64,000 nucleotides of DNA from Rhodospirillum centenum SW. Its GTDB lineage: Bacteria; Pseudomonadota; Alphaproteobacteria; Azospirillales; Azospirillaceae. The translations under genes and the position numbers were made by a program. The stretch is taken from NCBI RefSeq assembly GCF_000016185.1, contig NC_011420.2, forward strand, positions 578,501 through 642,500. The letters run 5' to 3'. Below are positions 26,502-36,123 of this stretch, piece after piece (position 1 is the first letter of the stretch; every line of letters begins with the position of its first letter). The notes beneath the pieces were generated by a model, which was given only the letters and a program-made list of their open reading frames with translations, made no database searches and was not told the origin of the DNA.

Positions 26502-28289
26502 TCAGTGGCCGGCGATGCCGACCGGGGGCATCAGCACGGTCTGTTCCTCCGTCCGGGTGGCCCGCAGCAGCGGCTCCACCTGGGTCAGCAGCGGCCGGTA
26601 CTCCGCCAGCGCGTCGGCCAGCACCCACTGGCCGAGCTGGACCCGCGCACCGCCGTCGAACAGGCTCATGATCAGCTCGAACTGCGACTTCGGCTTCGGG
26701 AAGAGGGCGACCCGGACCGGCGCGTCGGCGCTCAGCCCCATCACTTCCCGCGCCAGGGAGAGGGCGGTGGCGTAGCCGCCGAGCGCATCGACCAGCCCGA
26801 TCTCCTTGGCCTGCCGGCCGGTCCAGACGCGGCCCTTGGCCACCTCCTGCACCTTCTCCAGCGGCAGGTTGCGGCCGGCCGAGACGCCGGTGGTGAACTG
26901 CGCGTAGATGTCGTCCAGCAGCGCGGCGCGGCGGTCCAGCTCGGCCGGGGTGTAGGGCTGCTGCGTCGTCCACATGGTGGCGTTCCTGCCGCGGGACGTC
27001 ATGCCGTAGTTCACGCCCAGCATGTCCGTCAGCCCGCTGGTGACCAGCTTGCCCCCCAGCACGCCGATGGAGCCGGTGAAGGTGCCCGGCTGGGCCACGA
27101 TGCGGTCGGCGTCCATCGACACCCAGTAGCCGCCCGAGGCCGCGAGGTCGCCCATGGAGACGATCACCGGCTTGCCCTGCTCGCGGGCCCGCTTCACCGC
27201 CCGGCGCACGACCTCCGAGCCGACGGCGGAGCCGCCGGGGCTGTTCACCCGGAACAGGATGGCCTTGACGCTGCTGTCGGCGGCGGCGGCGTTGATCGCC
27301 TTGGCGACGTCGGTGGCGCCGAAGCCTTCGCTGCCCGTCACCGGGTTGTCGTCGCTCTCGCCGCGGGCGATGCCGCCCTCGCCCACGACCAGGGCGACGA
27401 CCGGGGCCTGCGCGTCGGTCTCCTCCGCGGCGTCGCGGTAGGCGGTCAGCGCCACCGTCTTCGCCGTCCCCTTGTCGGAGCGGGTGCGCTCCTTGGCCGT
27501 TTCGACCAGCTCGTCATAGTAGCCGAGCCGGTCCACCAGCTTCAGCTCCAGCGCCTCCTTGTCCAGCAGGGGGGCGCGGTCCACGGCGGCGTTCACGGCG
27601 TCGATGGGCAGCTTGCGGTCGGCCGCGATGCCGGCGACCATCTGCTCGTAGAGATCGCCGATCAGCGACTCCGTCATCTCCTCGTTGGCCGGGGTCGGCT
27701 CGCGCTCCATGAACTGCTCGGCGGCGGTCTTGTATTCGTAGCGCTTGTCGATCTGCGGCTCGATCTTCAGCTTCTCCAGCGTGCCGCGCAGCAGCGGCCG
27801 CTCCGACAGGATGCCGGTGATGCCCACGGTGCCGACCGGTTGCAGCCAGATCTCGTCGAACGCGGTGGCTAGATAGTAGGACTGCATCCCGGGGGAGAAT
27901 TCGCCGAACGTCTCGGCATGCACCAGGGCGAACTTGCCGGCGGCACGGAACCGCTCGACGGCGTCGCGCAGCTCCTGGAGGGTGGCGACGCCGCCCTCGG
28001 CCGTGCCGGCACGGGCGATCAGCCCCTTCACCCGCGGGTCGCGGGCGGCGCGGTCCAGGGTGGCGACCACATCATGCAGGGTGGCGGTCTGGTCGGAGGA
28101 CAGGGCGGCAAAGGGGTTGCCCGGCGCCTGTTCCGACAGGGGCTTCTCCAGATCCAGTTCCAGCACGACGCTGTCGGGCAGGGTCGGACGGCCCGGCGAC
28201 AGCATCATGCCGATGGCGACCGCGCCGCCGACCAGCAGGACGGCAAGCAGGCCGATCACGGCGAATATCCTGACGATGACCTTCATCAT
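26502..28289 (-). CDS. sppA: Signal peptide peptidase SppA, 67K type
   Basis: 595-residue membrane-anchored serine protease that degrades cleaved signal peptides. It has an N-terminal membrane helix (about 4-28, VIVRIFAVIGLLAVLLVGG), an N-terminal S49 domain supplying the catalytic Lys (region EPQIDKRYEYKTAAEQFMER) and a C-terminal S49 domain with the nucleophile Ser in GDLAASGGYWVSM, plus RVNSPGGSAVGSEVVRR. The double-domain length matches the E. coli-type enzyme. Start chosen at the ATGATG, before the hydrophobic helix. It is convergent with tlyA and divergent from pabB. Confidence 0.93.
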   Translation of the reverse strand: MMKVIVRIFAVIGLLAVLLVGGAVAIGMMLSPGRPTLPDSVVLELDLEKPLSEQAPGNPFAALSSDQTATLHDVVATLDRAARDPRVKGLIARAGTAEGGVATLQELRDAVERFRAAGKFALVHAETFGEFSPGMQSYYLATAFDEIWLQPVGTVGITGILSERPLLRGTLEKLKIEPQIDKRYEYKTAAEQFMEREPTPANEEMTESLIGDLYEQMVAGIAADRKLPIDAVNAAVDRAPLLDKEALELKLVDRLGYYDELVETAKERTRSDKGTAKTVALTAYRDAAEETDAQAPVVALVVGEGGIARGESDDNPVTGSEGFGATDVAKAINAAAADSSVKAILFRVNSPGGSAVGSEVVRRAVKRAREQGKPVIVSMGDLAASGGYWVSMDADRIVAQPGTFTGSIGVLGGKLVTSGLTDMLGVNYGMTSRGRNATMWTTQQPYTPAELDRRAALLDDIYAQFTTGVSAGRNLPLEKVQEVAKGRVWTGRQAKEIGLVDALGGYATALSLAREVMGLSADAPVRVALFPKPKSQFELIMSLFDGGARVQLGQWVLADALAEYRPLLTQVEPLLRATRTEEQTVLMPPVGIAGH

Positions 28290-28520
28290 GGCGGGTAATG
28301 TCGTATCCTGTTGGAAAGGGCGGGCGGGGCCGGACCTGGACAGGTTCCTCTTCCGGCCGGGACATCCCACCACAAAGGCGCGGACCACGCCAGTACCGTT
28401 CCGTTACGCGCCGGTTGCTGAACGGTTTCGCTCATCGCGCGGTTGGCGTGTCCCCGGGTGTTCCGGCGGGCATTCCGGCGATGCTTGGCGGTCCGGAGCC
28501 GTGCGGCTAAGGTCGCCGCC

Positions 28521-30020
28521 ATGACCGCTGCCCCCGTGATCCTGGACCTGCCGCCGTTCGACCCGGCGGACGCCTTCACCGCCCTGGCCGGGCGCCCGCG
28601 CGCCCTGTTGCTGGACGGGGCCGCGTCGCCCGACCGCGGCCGCTTCTCCTACATCGTGGCCGATCCGCTGGCGTGGCTGGAGGCGGGGCCGACCGGCGTG
28701 ACGCTGGACGGCGTGGCCCCGGAGTCCTGCGGCGGGTCGGGCGATCCCTTCGCCCTGCTGGAGACGCTGCTGGCCCGCGGCCGGCGGCCGGCCGTGCCGG
28801 GACTGCCGCCCTTCCAGGGCGGGGCCGTCGGCATCCTGGGCTACGAACTGGGCGGGCGGCTGGAACGGCTGCCACTACCGCAGGCCGCGGGGCTGGCGTT
28901 CCCCGACATGGCGGTGGGGCTCTACGACACGGTGGCGGCCTTCGACCATGCGGCCGGGCGGGCCTGGGTGATCGGCCCCGACCGTGCCCGGGCGCAGGCC
29001 CTGGCGGATGATCTCCGTCGGGGTGCCGCCCTGGCAGCGGAAACGGCGGCGGGCGAGGCTTCGGCCGGGGAAGGCGAGAGCCTGCTGACCCCGCCGGGCT
29101 GGCAGGCGGAACAGACGCCGGAGCGGTTCCGCGCCGCCATCGCCCGCATCCTGGACTACATCCGGGCCGGCGACGTCTATCAGGTCAACTACACCCAGCG
29201 TTTCCTGGGCCGGCTGGCGCCGGGGGCGACGCCCTGGCGGGCCTACCGCGCCCTGCGCCGGCGCACCGCCGCGCCGTTCAGCGCCTGTCTCGACCTCGGC
29301 GGCGGCCGGGTGGTGGCGTCGGGCTCGCCCGAGCGGTTTCTCTCGCTGACGGCGGACGGCCGCATCGAGACGCGGCCGATCAAGGGGACCCGCCCGCGCG
29401 GGGCCACGCCGGAGGCCGACGCCGCCCTTGCCGCCGAGCTGCTGGCCAGCGGCAAGGACCGGGCGGAGAACCTGATGATCGTGGACCTGTTGCGCAACGA
29501 CCTGTCGCGGGTGGCGGCGGTGGGCAGCGTCCGCGTGCCCGCCCTCCAGACGCTGGAGAGCTACCGCACCGTCCACCATATGGTCTCGGTGGTGGAGGCG
29601 CGGCTGCGCCCCGGCCTGGGGCCGGTGGACCTGTTGCGCGCCGCCTTCCCCGGCGGCTCCATCACGGGGGCGCCGAAGATCCGGGCCATGCAGATCATCC
29701 GCGATCTGGAACCCGCCCGCCGCGGCCCCTACTGCGGCTCGGTCGTCTGGATCGGCTGGGACGGGGCGATGGACAGCTCCATCGTCATCCGCACCCTCTG
29801 CGCCGCCGGCGACCGGGTGCAGGTGCAGGCCGGTGGCGGCATCGTCGCCGACAGCGACCCGGAGGCGGAATACCAGGAGAGCCTGACCAAGGCCCGCGCC
29901 GTCCTGCTCGCCCTCGACCCCGCCATGCCCTGGCCCGCCGCGCCCCGGCCCGCCACGCCCCGGCCCGCCACGCCCTGTCCCCCCGCCGCGGACGACGGCG
30001 GACAGGAGGCGGCGGAATGA
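28521..30020 (+). CDS. pabB: Aminodeoxychorismate synthase component I
   Basis: 499-residue chorismate-utilising enzyme. After an N-terminal anthranilate-synthase I-like region, the chorismate-binding domain is complete: the PIKGT motif (RIETRPIKGTRPRG), the ASGSPERFL and FPGGSITGAPKIRAM signatures. PIKGT rather than PIAGT marks PabB over TrpE, and the following gene is a PabC-like lyase. The last ~45 residues are a low-complexity tail that contains three 15-bp repeats (29931-29975). The stop overlaps the pabC start by 4 bp (ATGA). Confidence 0.94.
   Translation: MTAAPVILDLPPFDPADAFTALAGRPRALLLDGAASPDRGRFSYIVADPLAWLEAGPTGVTLDGVAPESCGGSGDPFALLETLLARGRRPAVPGLPPFQGGAVGILGYELGGRLERLPLPQAAGLAFPDMAVGLYDTVAAFDHAAGRAWVIGPDRARAQALADDLRRGAALAAETAAGEASAGEGESLLTPPGWQAEQTPERFRAAIARILDYIRAGDVYQVNYTQRFLGRLAPGATPWRAYRALRRRTAAPFSACLDLGGGRVVASGSPERFLSLTADGRIETRPIKGTRPRGATPEADAALAAELLASGKDRAENLMIVDLLRNDLSRVAAVGSVRVPALQTLESYRTVHHMVSVVEARLRPGLGPVDLLRAAFPGGSITGAPKIRAMQIIRDLEPARRGPYCGSVVWIGWDGAMDSSIVIRTLCAAGDRVQVQAGGGIVADSDPEAEYQESLTKARAVLLALDPAMPWPAAPRPATPRPATPCPPAADDGGQEAAE
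29931..29975 (+). repeat. Three 15-bp tandem repeats inside pabB 3' end
   Basis: Units 29931-29945, 29946-29960 and 29961-29975; the last two are identical (CGGCCCGCCACGCCC) and the first differs at two positions. They encode a Pro/Ala/Arg/Thr-rich linker, and a unit length divisible by three keeps the frame. Probably a length-variable, unconstrained tail. Confidence 0.8.
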
Positions 30021-30832
30021 CCCCCATCCTCTGGCTTGACGGGACCCTGCGGCCGGCGGGGGAGGGGCGGGTCGATCCGGGGGACCGGGGCCTGCTGCTG
30101 GGCGACGGGCTGTTCGAGACGATCTGCGTCCGCGGCGGCCGGGCGCTCCGGCTGGAGGCGCACTTCGCCCGGCTGCGGACAGGGGCGGGCATCCTCGGCC
30201 TGCCGGTGCCGGCCGGCGACGACGCCCTGGCCGATGCGCTGGAGCAGGTGGTGCGGGCCAACGGGCTGGCGGACGCCGTCGTGCGGCTGACGCTGACGGC
30301 GGGGCCGGGGCCGCGCGGGCTGCCGCGGCCGGCGCCGCCGCGGCCGACGCTGCTGCTGACGGCGGGCCCGCTGCCGCTGCCCCCGCCGCCCGCGCGGCTG
30401 CTGGTGGCGCGCAGCACCCGGCGCAACGAGCACTCCCCGCTCAGCCGGGTGAAGAGCCTGAACTACCTGGATTCCATCCTGGCAAGGCGGGAGGCGGCGG
30501 CGGCCGGGGCGGACGACGCCGTGCTGCTGAACACCGCCGGACGGGTGGCGGAGGCCAGTGCCGCGAACCTGTTCCTGCGGCTGGACTGCGGCTGGGTCAC
30601 CCCGCCGGTGAGCGAGGGGGCGCTGCCCGGCACCATGCGCGCCGTGCTGGCGGAGGCCTGGGACGCGGCGGAGCGGCCGGTGACCGTGGCCGACCTGCAC
30701 CGCGCCGACGCCATCGTCCTGACCACGGCGCTGGGCGTGCGCGAGGTGGCGGGGATGCTGGAGCCCGCCGCGCTTCCCGAGGCAGCCCCGCCCGGGACCT
30801 CACCGCTCAGCAGCAACGGGTCACCCCGCTGA
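30017..30832 (+). CDS. pabC: Class IV aminotransferase, aminodeoxychorismate lyase
   Basis: 271-residue PLP enzyme that would release p-aminobenzoate and pyruvate from aminodeoxychorismate. Fold-type IV marks: WLDGTLRP, GDRGLLLGDGLFETI, the PLP Lys in LSRVKSLNYLDSILAR, EASAANLFL and PGTMRAVL. D-amino acid and branched-chain transaminases share these; translational coupling to pabB makes the PabC role likely. The C-terminal ~25 residues are Pro/Ser-rich, and the 3' end overlaps by 26 bp the convergent ybdD gene. Confidence 0.9.
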   Translation: MTPILWLDGTLRPAGEGRVDPGDRGLLLGDGLFETICVRGGRALRLEAHFARLRTGAGILGLPVPAGDDALADALEQVVRANGLADAVVRLTLTAGPGPRGLPRPAPPRPTLLLTAGPLPLPPPPARLLVARSTRRNEHSPLSRVKSLNYLDSILARREAAAAGADDAVLLNTAGRVAEASAANLFLRLDCGWVTPPVSEGALPGTMRAVLAEAWDAAERPVTVADLHRADAIVLTTALGVREVAGMLEPAALPEAAPPGTSPLSSNGSPR

Positions 30833-31001
30833 ACCGCCGGTCCAGTTCCGAGAGGTAGAAGGCCTCCCGGTCCAGCGGCGGTTCCTCGGGGTGGGTGGCG
30901 GCGTGCCGCTCCAGGTAGCGGTCATAGGCGTCGTCGCCGGAGATCTCCCGCAACGCCTGCCACGCCGTGCGCAGGAAGGAGGCCGGCCCCGCCACCGCCA
31001 T
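30807..31001 (-). CDS. YbdD/YjiX family small protein
   Basis: 64-residue protein of the YbdD/YjiX family (FLRTAWQALREISGDDAYDRY, PPLDREAFYLSELDRRF). These proteins are encoded next to CstA-type transporters, and here the start lies 5 bp downstream of the cstA stop. YbdD homologues are thought to assist the transporter in pyruvate or peptide uptake. The gene ends with a Cys-Cys pair and its 3' end overlaps pabC tail-to-tail. Confidence 0.88.
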   Translation of the reverse strand: MAVAGPASFLRTAWQALREISGDDAYDRYLERHAATHPEEPPLDREAFYLSELDRRFSGVTRCC

Positions 31002-31006
31002 GGGGC

Positions 31007-33073
31007 TCAGTCCCCCGCCGCCGGAACGGCGCCCAGCGGCACCCGCGGCGTCTCCGTCAGCGGCGGCACCGACCGGCCGGCGATGTGCCGGCGGGAGATG
31101 CGGACGGCCTCCACGATCGTGACCCAGAGCACGATGACGAAGAAGACCGTCAGCGCCGCGTCCAGGCGCTGGTTGAAGATCAGCTTCGGTGCGGCCGCGA
31201 GCTGTGCCGCCGGCAGGGTGCCGGCCGCCAGCTTCGCCGCCAGCGCGTCCGCCCCGGCCAGGAAGCCCACCCGAGGGTCGGCGGAGAACAGCTTCTCCCA
31301 GGCCGCGACGGTCGTCGTCACCGCCAGGAAGGCGGCCGGGGCCGCCGTGACCCAGACGTAGCGGAGCTTGCCCGACTTCACCAGGATGGTGGAGGCCACG
31401 GCCAGCGCGATGGCCGCCAGCATCTGGTTGGAGATGCCGAACAGCGGCCAGAGGATGTTGATGCCGCCCAGCGGATCGATGACGCCGATATAGAGGAAAT
31501 ACCCCCACATGGCGACGAACACGGCCGAGCAGACGACCGTGGACGGGTAGGAGGAGGTGTTGCCGAGGGGGCGCCAGAGATTGCCCAGCATGTCCTGGAG
31601 CATGAAGCGGCCGACGCGGGTGCCGGCATCCACCGCCGTCAGGATGAACAGCGCCTCGAACATGATGGCGAAGTGATACCAGACGGCCAGCAGGCCCTGG
31701 CCGAAGGCGCCGGCGAAGATCGTCGCCATGCCCACCGCCAGCGACGGCGCGCCGCCGGTGCGGTGGAACAGCGTGCTCTCCCCCATGGCGGTAGCCAGTT
31801 CCTGCATCCGCTCCGGGGTCACCGGGAAGCCCCAGGCGGTGATCGTGGCGGTCGCCTGTTCCGCCGTGGCCCCGACGACGCCGGCGGCGCTGTTGATGGC
31901 GAAGTAGACGCCCGGCTCCAGCACGCAGGCGGCGACCAGCGCCATGATGCCGACGAAGCTCTCCATCGCCATGCTGCCGTAGCCGACCAGCCGCAGGTCG
32001 GCCTCGTTGGCGATCAGCTTCGGCGTCGTGCCGGAGGAGATCAGGGCATGGAAGCCGGAGACCGCGCCGCAGGCGATGGTGATGAAGAGGAAGGGATAGA
32101 TGTCGCCCGCCACGACCGGGCCGGTGCCGTCCACGAACCGGGTCAGGGCCGGCATGTGCATGTCCGGTCGCAGGATCACGACGGCGAAGGCCAGCAGCAG
32201 GATGGCACCGATCTTGATGAAGGTGCTGATGTAGTCGCGCGGCGCCAGCAGCAGCCAGACCGGCATGATGGCGGCCACCAGACCGTAGCCGATCACCATC
32301 AGCGCCAGTTCCGGCCCGTCGAAGTCGAACAGCGGCCCCAGTACCGGGTGATGCGCGACCCAGCCGCCGCCGACGGTGGCGGCCAGCAGCAGGACAAGGC
32401 CGATCAGCGAGCCCTCCAGCACCCGGCCGGGGCGGATGGTGCGCATGTAGATGCCGACCAGGATGGCGATGGGGATGGTCATGGCCACCGTGAAGGTGCC
32501 CCAGGGGCTGTGCTTCATGGCGTTGACGACGACGAGCCCCAGCACGGCGACGATCAGCACCATGATCAGCAGGGTGCCGATCAGGGCGGCGGTGCCGGCG
32601 ATCGGCCCCATCTCGTCGCGCGCCATCTGGCCCAGGGTGCGCCCGTCGCGGCGGGTGGAGCACCACAGGATGATCATGTCCTGCACGCAGCCGCCCAGCA
32701 CGGCGCCGGCCAAGAGCCACAGCGTTCCCGGCAGGTAGCCGAACTGCGCCGCCAGCGTCGGGCCGACCAGCGGCCCCGCGCCGGCGATGGCCGCGAAATG
32801 GTGGCCGAAGGTGATCCAGCGGTGGGTCGGAACATAGTCCCGGCCGTCGTTCAGCCGCTGCGCCGGGGTGGCCCGGCCGGGATCGGCCGACATCACCCGC
32901 GCCGCGATCCAGCCCGCATAGAGACGGTAGGCGACGGCATAGACGCCCGCCGCGGCGGCGATGAACCAGAAGGCGTTGATCGTCTCGCCCCGGTTCAGGG
33001 CGATGACTCCCAGACAGACGGCGCCCAGCGCGCCGATGACGACCCATACCAGATTGCGCATCACCGCTGACAT
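31007..33073 (-). CDS. cstA: Carbon starvation protein CstA, pyruvate/peptide transporter
   Basis: 688-residue polytopic membrane protein with about 16-18 hydrophobic segments. Family motifs: INAFWFIAAAAGVYAVAYR, FGHHFAAIAGAGPLVGPTLAAQFG, and SGFHALISSGTTPKLIANE. Homologues import peptides under starvation (E. coli CstA) or pyruvate (BtsT). The pair with ybdD is the standard two-gene unit. An ATG at 33061 (MRNLVWV) is an alternative start. No two-component regulator is adjacent. Confidence 0.93.
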   Translation of the reverse strand: MSAVMRNLVWVVIGALGAVCLGVIALNRGETINAFWFIAAAAGVYAVAYRLYAGWIAARVMSADPGRATPAQRLNDGRDYVPTHRWITFGHHFAAIAGAGPLVGPTLAAQFGYLPGTLWLLAGAVLGGCVQDMIILWCSTRRDGRTLGQMARDEMGPIAGTAALIGTLLIMVLIVAVLGLVVVNAMKHSPWGTFTVAMTIPIAILVGIYMRTIRPGRVLEGSLIGLVLLLAATVGGGWVAHHPVLGPLFDFDGPELALMVIGYGLVAAIMPVWLLLAPRDYISTFIKIGAILLLAFAVVILRPDMHMPALTRFVDGTGPVVAGDIYPFLFITIACGAVSGFHALISSGTTPKLIANEADLRLVGYGSMAMESFVGIMALVAACVLEPGVYFAINSAAGVVGATAEQATATITAWGFPVTPERMQELATAMGESTLFHRTGGAPSLAVGMATIFAGAFGQGLLAVWYHFAIMFEALFILTAVDAGTRVGRFMLQDMLGNLWRPLGNTSSYPSTVVCSAVFVAMWGYFLYIGVIDPLGGINILWPLFGISNQMLAAIALAVASTILVKSGKLRYVWVTAAPAAFLAVTTTVAAWEKLFSADPRVGFLAGADALAAKLAAGTLPAAQLAAAPKLIFNQRLDAALTVFFVIVLWVTIVEAVRISRRHIAGRSVPPLTETPRVPLGAVPAAGD

Positions 33074-33187
33074 GATCGTTCCGTTCCTCTCCCGACGGCC
33101 TGCCCGACTTCGCGGGTCATCCAGGGTAGAACAGGCGATGGGGGCGGAAGGTGCGACGCCATGGCATGGCTGCCCACCCGCGGCGGC

Positions 33188-33826
33188 TCAGCGCATCACC
33201 GCTGTGCGGACAGGCTTCGTGGCGGACCGGGGCAGGGCACGGCAGGGCTGGTGCGTCGCCGGCCCCAGGGCGCCGAGCCCGATCCCCAGCGCCGCTGCCA
33301 GTTCCGCCGGGCCCGCGGCACCGCAGTCGGCCATCGCCCGCAAGGCGATCGCGGCGCAGGCGCGGGCATCGCTGCCGGCGCGGTGGTGCTCCAGCTCGAT
33401 GCCGAACTGCCGGGCCAGGTGGTTCAGCCTGTGCTTCTCAAGATCGGGCCAGGCCCGCCGTGCCGCCACCAGGGTGCAGAGATAGCCGTGGTCCGGCACC
33501 GCCAGCCCGTAGGTCCCCAGCATCGCGCGCAGCACGCTCATGTCGAAGCTGGCGTTGTGGGCCAGCAGCACCGCCCCCTCCAGTTCCGGGCGCATCGCGT
33601 CCCAGATGTCCGGGAACTCCGGCGCATCGACCACATCCTCCGGCCGGATGCCGTGGATGGCGATGGTGAAGGGGGTGAAGCGCAGTTCCGGCGGCCGGAT
33701 CAGATACTCGGCCGTCCGCACCACCCGCCCGTTCTCCACCCGGCACAGCCCGATGGAACAGGCGCTGGCGCGCTGTTCGTTGGCGGTCTCGAAATCAATG
33801 GCGAGGAGGGGAGGCGGGACAGGCAT
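33188..33826 (-). CDS. DEDDh 3'-5' exonuclease (DnaQ-like)
   Basis: 212-residue single-domain exonuclease. The DEDDh active-site set is intact: IDFETANEQ (Asp/Glu, motif Exo I), LLAHNASFDMSVL (Exo II Asp) and HHRAGSDARACAAIAL (Exo III His and Asp). It starts with MPVPPPLLAIDFET; a GTG/ATG extension to 33844 is not supported. Domain-only proteins of this kind act in repair or RNA processing, or as a stand-alone proofreading activity; here no polymerase is adjacent. The last ~25 residues are poorly conserved. Confidence 0.85.
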   Translation of the reverse strand: MPVPPPLLAIDFETANEQRASACSIGLCRVENGRVVRTAEYLIRPPELRFTPFTIAIHGIRPEDVVDAPEFPDIWDAMRPELEGAVLLAHNASFDMSVLRAMLGTYGLAVPDHGYLCTLVAARRAWPDLEKHRLNHLARQFGIELEHHRAGSDARACAAIALRAMADCGAAGPAELAAALGIGLGALGPATHQPCRALPRSATKPVRTAVMR

Positions 33827-33878
33827 GACCCGTCCAGCATACACCCGACCGGGCCGCGGAAGGGAAGCGCCGTCGGCG

Positions 33879-35018
33879 TCAGCCCCCGACCGGGTCGCCG
33901 TCTTCGACCGGACCGCCGTTTCCGACCGGGCCAGGGGCGCCGACCAGGGCGCGGTGGCGCAGGAAATGGTCCGCCAGCACGCAGGCCATCATGGCCTCGC
34001 CCACCGGCACGGCGCGGATGCCGACGCAGGGGTCGTGCCGGCCCTTGGTGACGATCTCGGTCTCGTGGCCGGCGGTGTCGATGGTCCGGCGCGGCGTCAG
34101 GATGGAGCTGGTGGGCTTCACCGCGAAGCGCACCACGATGTCCTGGCCGGTGCTGATGCCGCCCAGGATGCCGCCCGCCCGGTTGGAAAGGAACAGCGGC
34201 TGCCCGTCGGGGCCGGCCCGCATCTCGTCGGCGTTCTCCTCCCCCGACAGTTCGGCCGCGGCAAAGCCGGCGCCGATCTCCACGCCCTTGACGGCGTTGA
34301 TCGTCATCATGGCGCGGGCGAGGTCGCCGTCCAGCTTGTCGTAGATCGGCTCGCCCCAGCCGGCCGGCACGCCCGAGGCCACCACCTCGACCACGGCGCC
34401 GATGGAGGAGCCGGCCTTGCGCACGCCGTCCAGATAGTCGGCCCACAGCGCCGCCGTGCCGGCGTCGGGGCAGAAGAAGGGATTGCGCTCCACCTCGGCC
34501 CAGTCCCAGCGGGCGCGGTCCACCCGGTGCGGACCGACCTGGACCAGGGCGCCGCGGACCGTCACCGGAGCGGGGGCGGTCTCCAGCACCCGGCGGGCGA
34601 CGGCGCCGGCCGCGACGCGGCTGGCCGTCTCCCGCGCGGAGGAGCGGCCGCCGCCGCGGTGGTCGCGGATGCCGTACTTGGCCTGATAGGTCCAGTCGGC
34701 ATGGCCGGGCCGGAACCTGTCCCTGATCTCCCCGTAATCGCGGGAGCGCTGGTCCTGGTTCACGATCTCCAGCATCACCGGCGTGCCGGTGGTCAGACCC
34801 TCGAACACGCCCGACAGGATGCGGACCGCGTCCGGCTCCTGCCGCTGGGTGACGAAGCGGGACTGGCCCGGCCGGCGCCGGTCCAGGAACCCCTGGATGA
34901 AGGCTTCGTCCAGCGGCAGGCGCGGCGGCACCCCGTCCACGATACAGCCGATGGCGGGGCCATGGCTCTCGCCGAAGGTGGTGAAGCGGAACAGGGTGCC
35001 GAAGCTGTTGCCGGCCAC
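33879..35018 (-). CDS. aroC: Chorismate synthase
   Basis: 379-residue FMN-dependent enzyme making chorismate from EPSP, the substrate pool for PabB in this window and for aromatic amino acids. Signatures: [54 protein letters not shown], and [20 protein letters not shown]. The C-terminal part with [20 protein letters not shown] matches. It follows fabI by 32 bp on the same strand, a frequently conserved pairing. Confidence 0.96.
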   Translation of the reverse strand: MAGNSFGTLFRFTTFGESHGPAIGCIVDGVPPRLPLDEAFIQGFLDRRRPGQSRFVTQRQEPDAVRILSGVFEGLTTGTPVMLEIVNQDQRSRDYGEIRDRFRPGHADWTYQAKYGIRDHRGGGRSSARETASRVAAGAVARRVLETAPAPVTVRGALVQVGPHRVDRARWDWAEVERNPFFCPDAGTAALWADYLDGVRKAGSSIGAVVEVVASGVPAGWGEPIYDKLDGDLARAMMTINAVKGVEIGAGFAAAELSGEENADEMRAGPDGQPLFLSNRAGGILGGISTGQDIVVRFAVKPTSSILTPRRTIDTAGHETEIVTKGRHDPCVGIRAVPVGEAMMACVLADHFLRHRALVGAPGPVGNGGPVEDGDPVGG

Positions 35019-35050
35019 GGTCGCGGTTTCCTTGTCTCAGGCCGCCGGGA

Positions 35051-35893
35051 TCAGCCGGCGTCGCCGCCCAGGCTCTGCAGCAGCTTCGCCGTCTCCGCCG
35101 CGCTGTCCACGGCGGCCATGCCGACCGTGTGGTAGCCGGCATCGACGTGCAGGTTCTCGCCCGTGACCCCGCCGCCCAGGTCGGACAGCAGGAACAGGGC
35201 GGCGTTGCCGACATCCTGGATGGTGACGTTGCGGCGCAGGGGCGCGTTCAGCTCGTTCCACTTCAGGATGAAGCGGAAGTCGCCGATGCCGCTGGCAGCC
35301 AGGGTCTTGATCGGGCCGGCGGAGATCGAGTTGACCCGGATGCCCTTCGGCCCGAGATCGTTCGCCAGATACATGACGCTGGATTCCAGCGCGGCCTTGG
35401 CGACGCCCATCACGTTGTAGTGCGGCATCACCTGCTCGGCGCCGTAGTAGCTGAGCGTCAGCAGGCTGCCGCCGGGCTGCATCAGCGGCACGGCGCGCTG
35501 CGCCACGGCGGTGAAGGAGTAGCAGGAGATGTCCATGGTCCGGGCGAAATTGGCCCGGGTGGTGTTGAGGTAGAGACCGTCCAGCTCGTTCTTGTCGGAG
35601 AAGGCGATCGCATGCACCACGAAGTCGAGCCCGCCCCAGCGTTCCTTGACGGTGGCGAAGGCGGCGTCGATGCTGGCCTCGTCGGTCACGTCGCAGGGCA
35701 GGATCAGGTCCGATCCGGCCTGTTCGGCCAGCGGCCGGACCCGCTTCAGCAGGGCGTCGCCGACATAGGTGAATCCGAGCTGTGCCCCCTGGGCCCGCAC
35801 CGCCTGGGCGATGCCCCAGGCAATCGAACGGTCGTTGGCAACGCCCATGATCAGGCCGCGCTTGCCGGCCATGAGGCTGGAACTGGTCGTCAT
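35051..35893 (-). CDS. fabI: Enoyl-[acyl-carrier-protein] reductase (NADH), FabI type
   Basis: 280-residue SDR-fold enzyme completing each cycle of fatty acid synthesis. FabI signatures: RGLIMGVANDRSIAWGIAQA, and Tyr149, Tyr159 and Lys166 in the Y-x9-Y-x6-K pattern (LSYYGAEQVMPHYNVMGVAK). GVAN at the start is the FabI variant of the glycine-rich cofactor loop. Start MTTSSSLMAGK is the last ATG before the conserved region, with aaatgcgct upstream rather than a strong Shine-Dalgarno. It is first of the fabI-aroC pair and divergent from yihY across a repeat-bearing region. Confidence 0.96.
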   Translation of the reverse strand: MTTSSSLMAGKRGLIMGVANDRSIAWGIAQAVRAQGAQLGFTYVGDALLKRVRPLAEQAGSDLILPCDVTDEASIDAAFATVKERWGGLDFVVHAIAFSDKNELDGLYLNTTRANFARTMDISCYSFTAVAQRAVPLMQPGGSLLTLSYYGAEQVMPHYNVMGVAKAALESSVMYLANDLGPKGIRVNSISAGPIKTLAASGIGDFRFILKWNELNAPLRRNVTIQDVGNAALFLLSDLGGGVTGENLHVDAGYHTVGMAAVDSAAETAKLLQSLGGDAG

Positions 35894-36015
35894 AAAATGC
35901 GCTCCGCTGGGAGTGGAATCGCCCTGGCGCGGGCCGTTTCGCGGAAACCGGCCCGGAAAAGCGGCGCGCATCCTACACGAACGTCCTTTGGGGTCAAACA
36001 GATGCCGCCCGCCCG

Positions 36016-36051
36016 GCGGTCGCAGGCCGGGACGGGGGATGCCGCCGGAGG
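36016..36051. repeat. 36-bp direct repeat, copy 1
   Basis: Identical to 36082-36117; the two copies are separated by 30 bp. GC-rich, starts GCGGTCGCAGG and ends GCCGCCGGAGG. The copies lie between the divergent fabI and yihY genes, with copy 2 abutting yihY. Confidence 0.95.
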
Positions 36052-36081
36052 CACCCTGGCACCGATGTCTACGGCGAGAGC

Positions 36082-36117
36082 GCGGTCGCAGGCCGGGACG
36101 GGGGATGCCGCCGGAGG
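36082..36117. repeat. 36-bp direct repeat, copy 2, supplying the yihY Shine-Dalgarno
   Basis: Exact copy of 36016-36051. Its last bases GGAGG lie 6 bp before ATG 36124 and directly before GTG 36118, so the repeat end forms the ribosome-binding site of yihY. Confidence 0.95.
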
Positions 36118-36123
36118 GTGGCG

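Noticed and set aside
36016-36117. A minimal CRISPR array (two 36-bp repeats, 30-bp spacer)
   Set aside because: Only two copies, no cas genes, no leader, and the repeat merges into a ribosome-binding site. Kept as a direct repeat.
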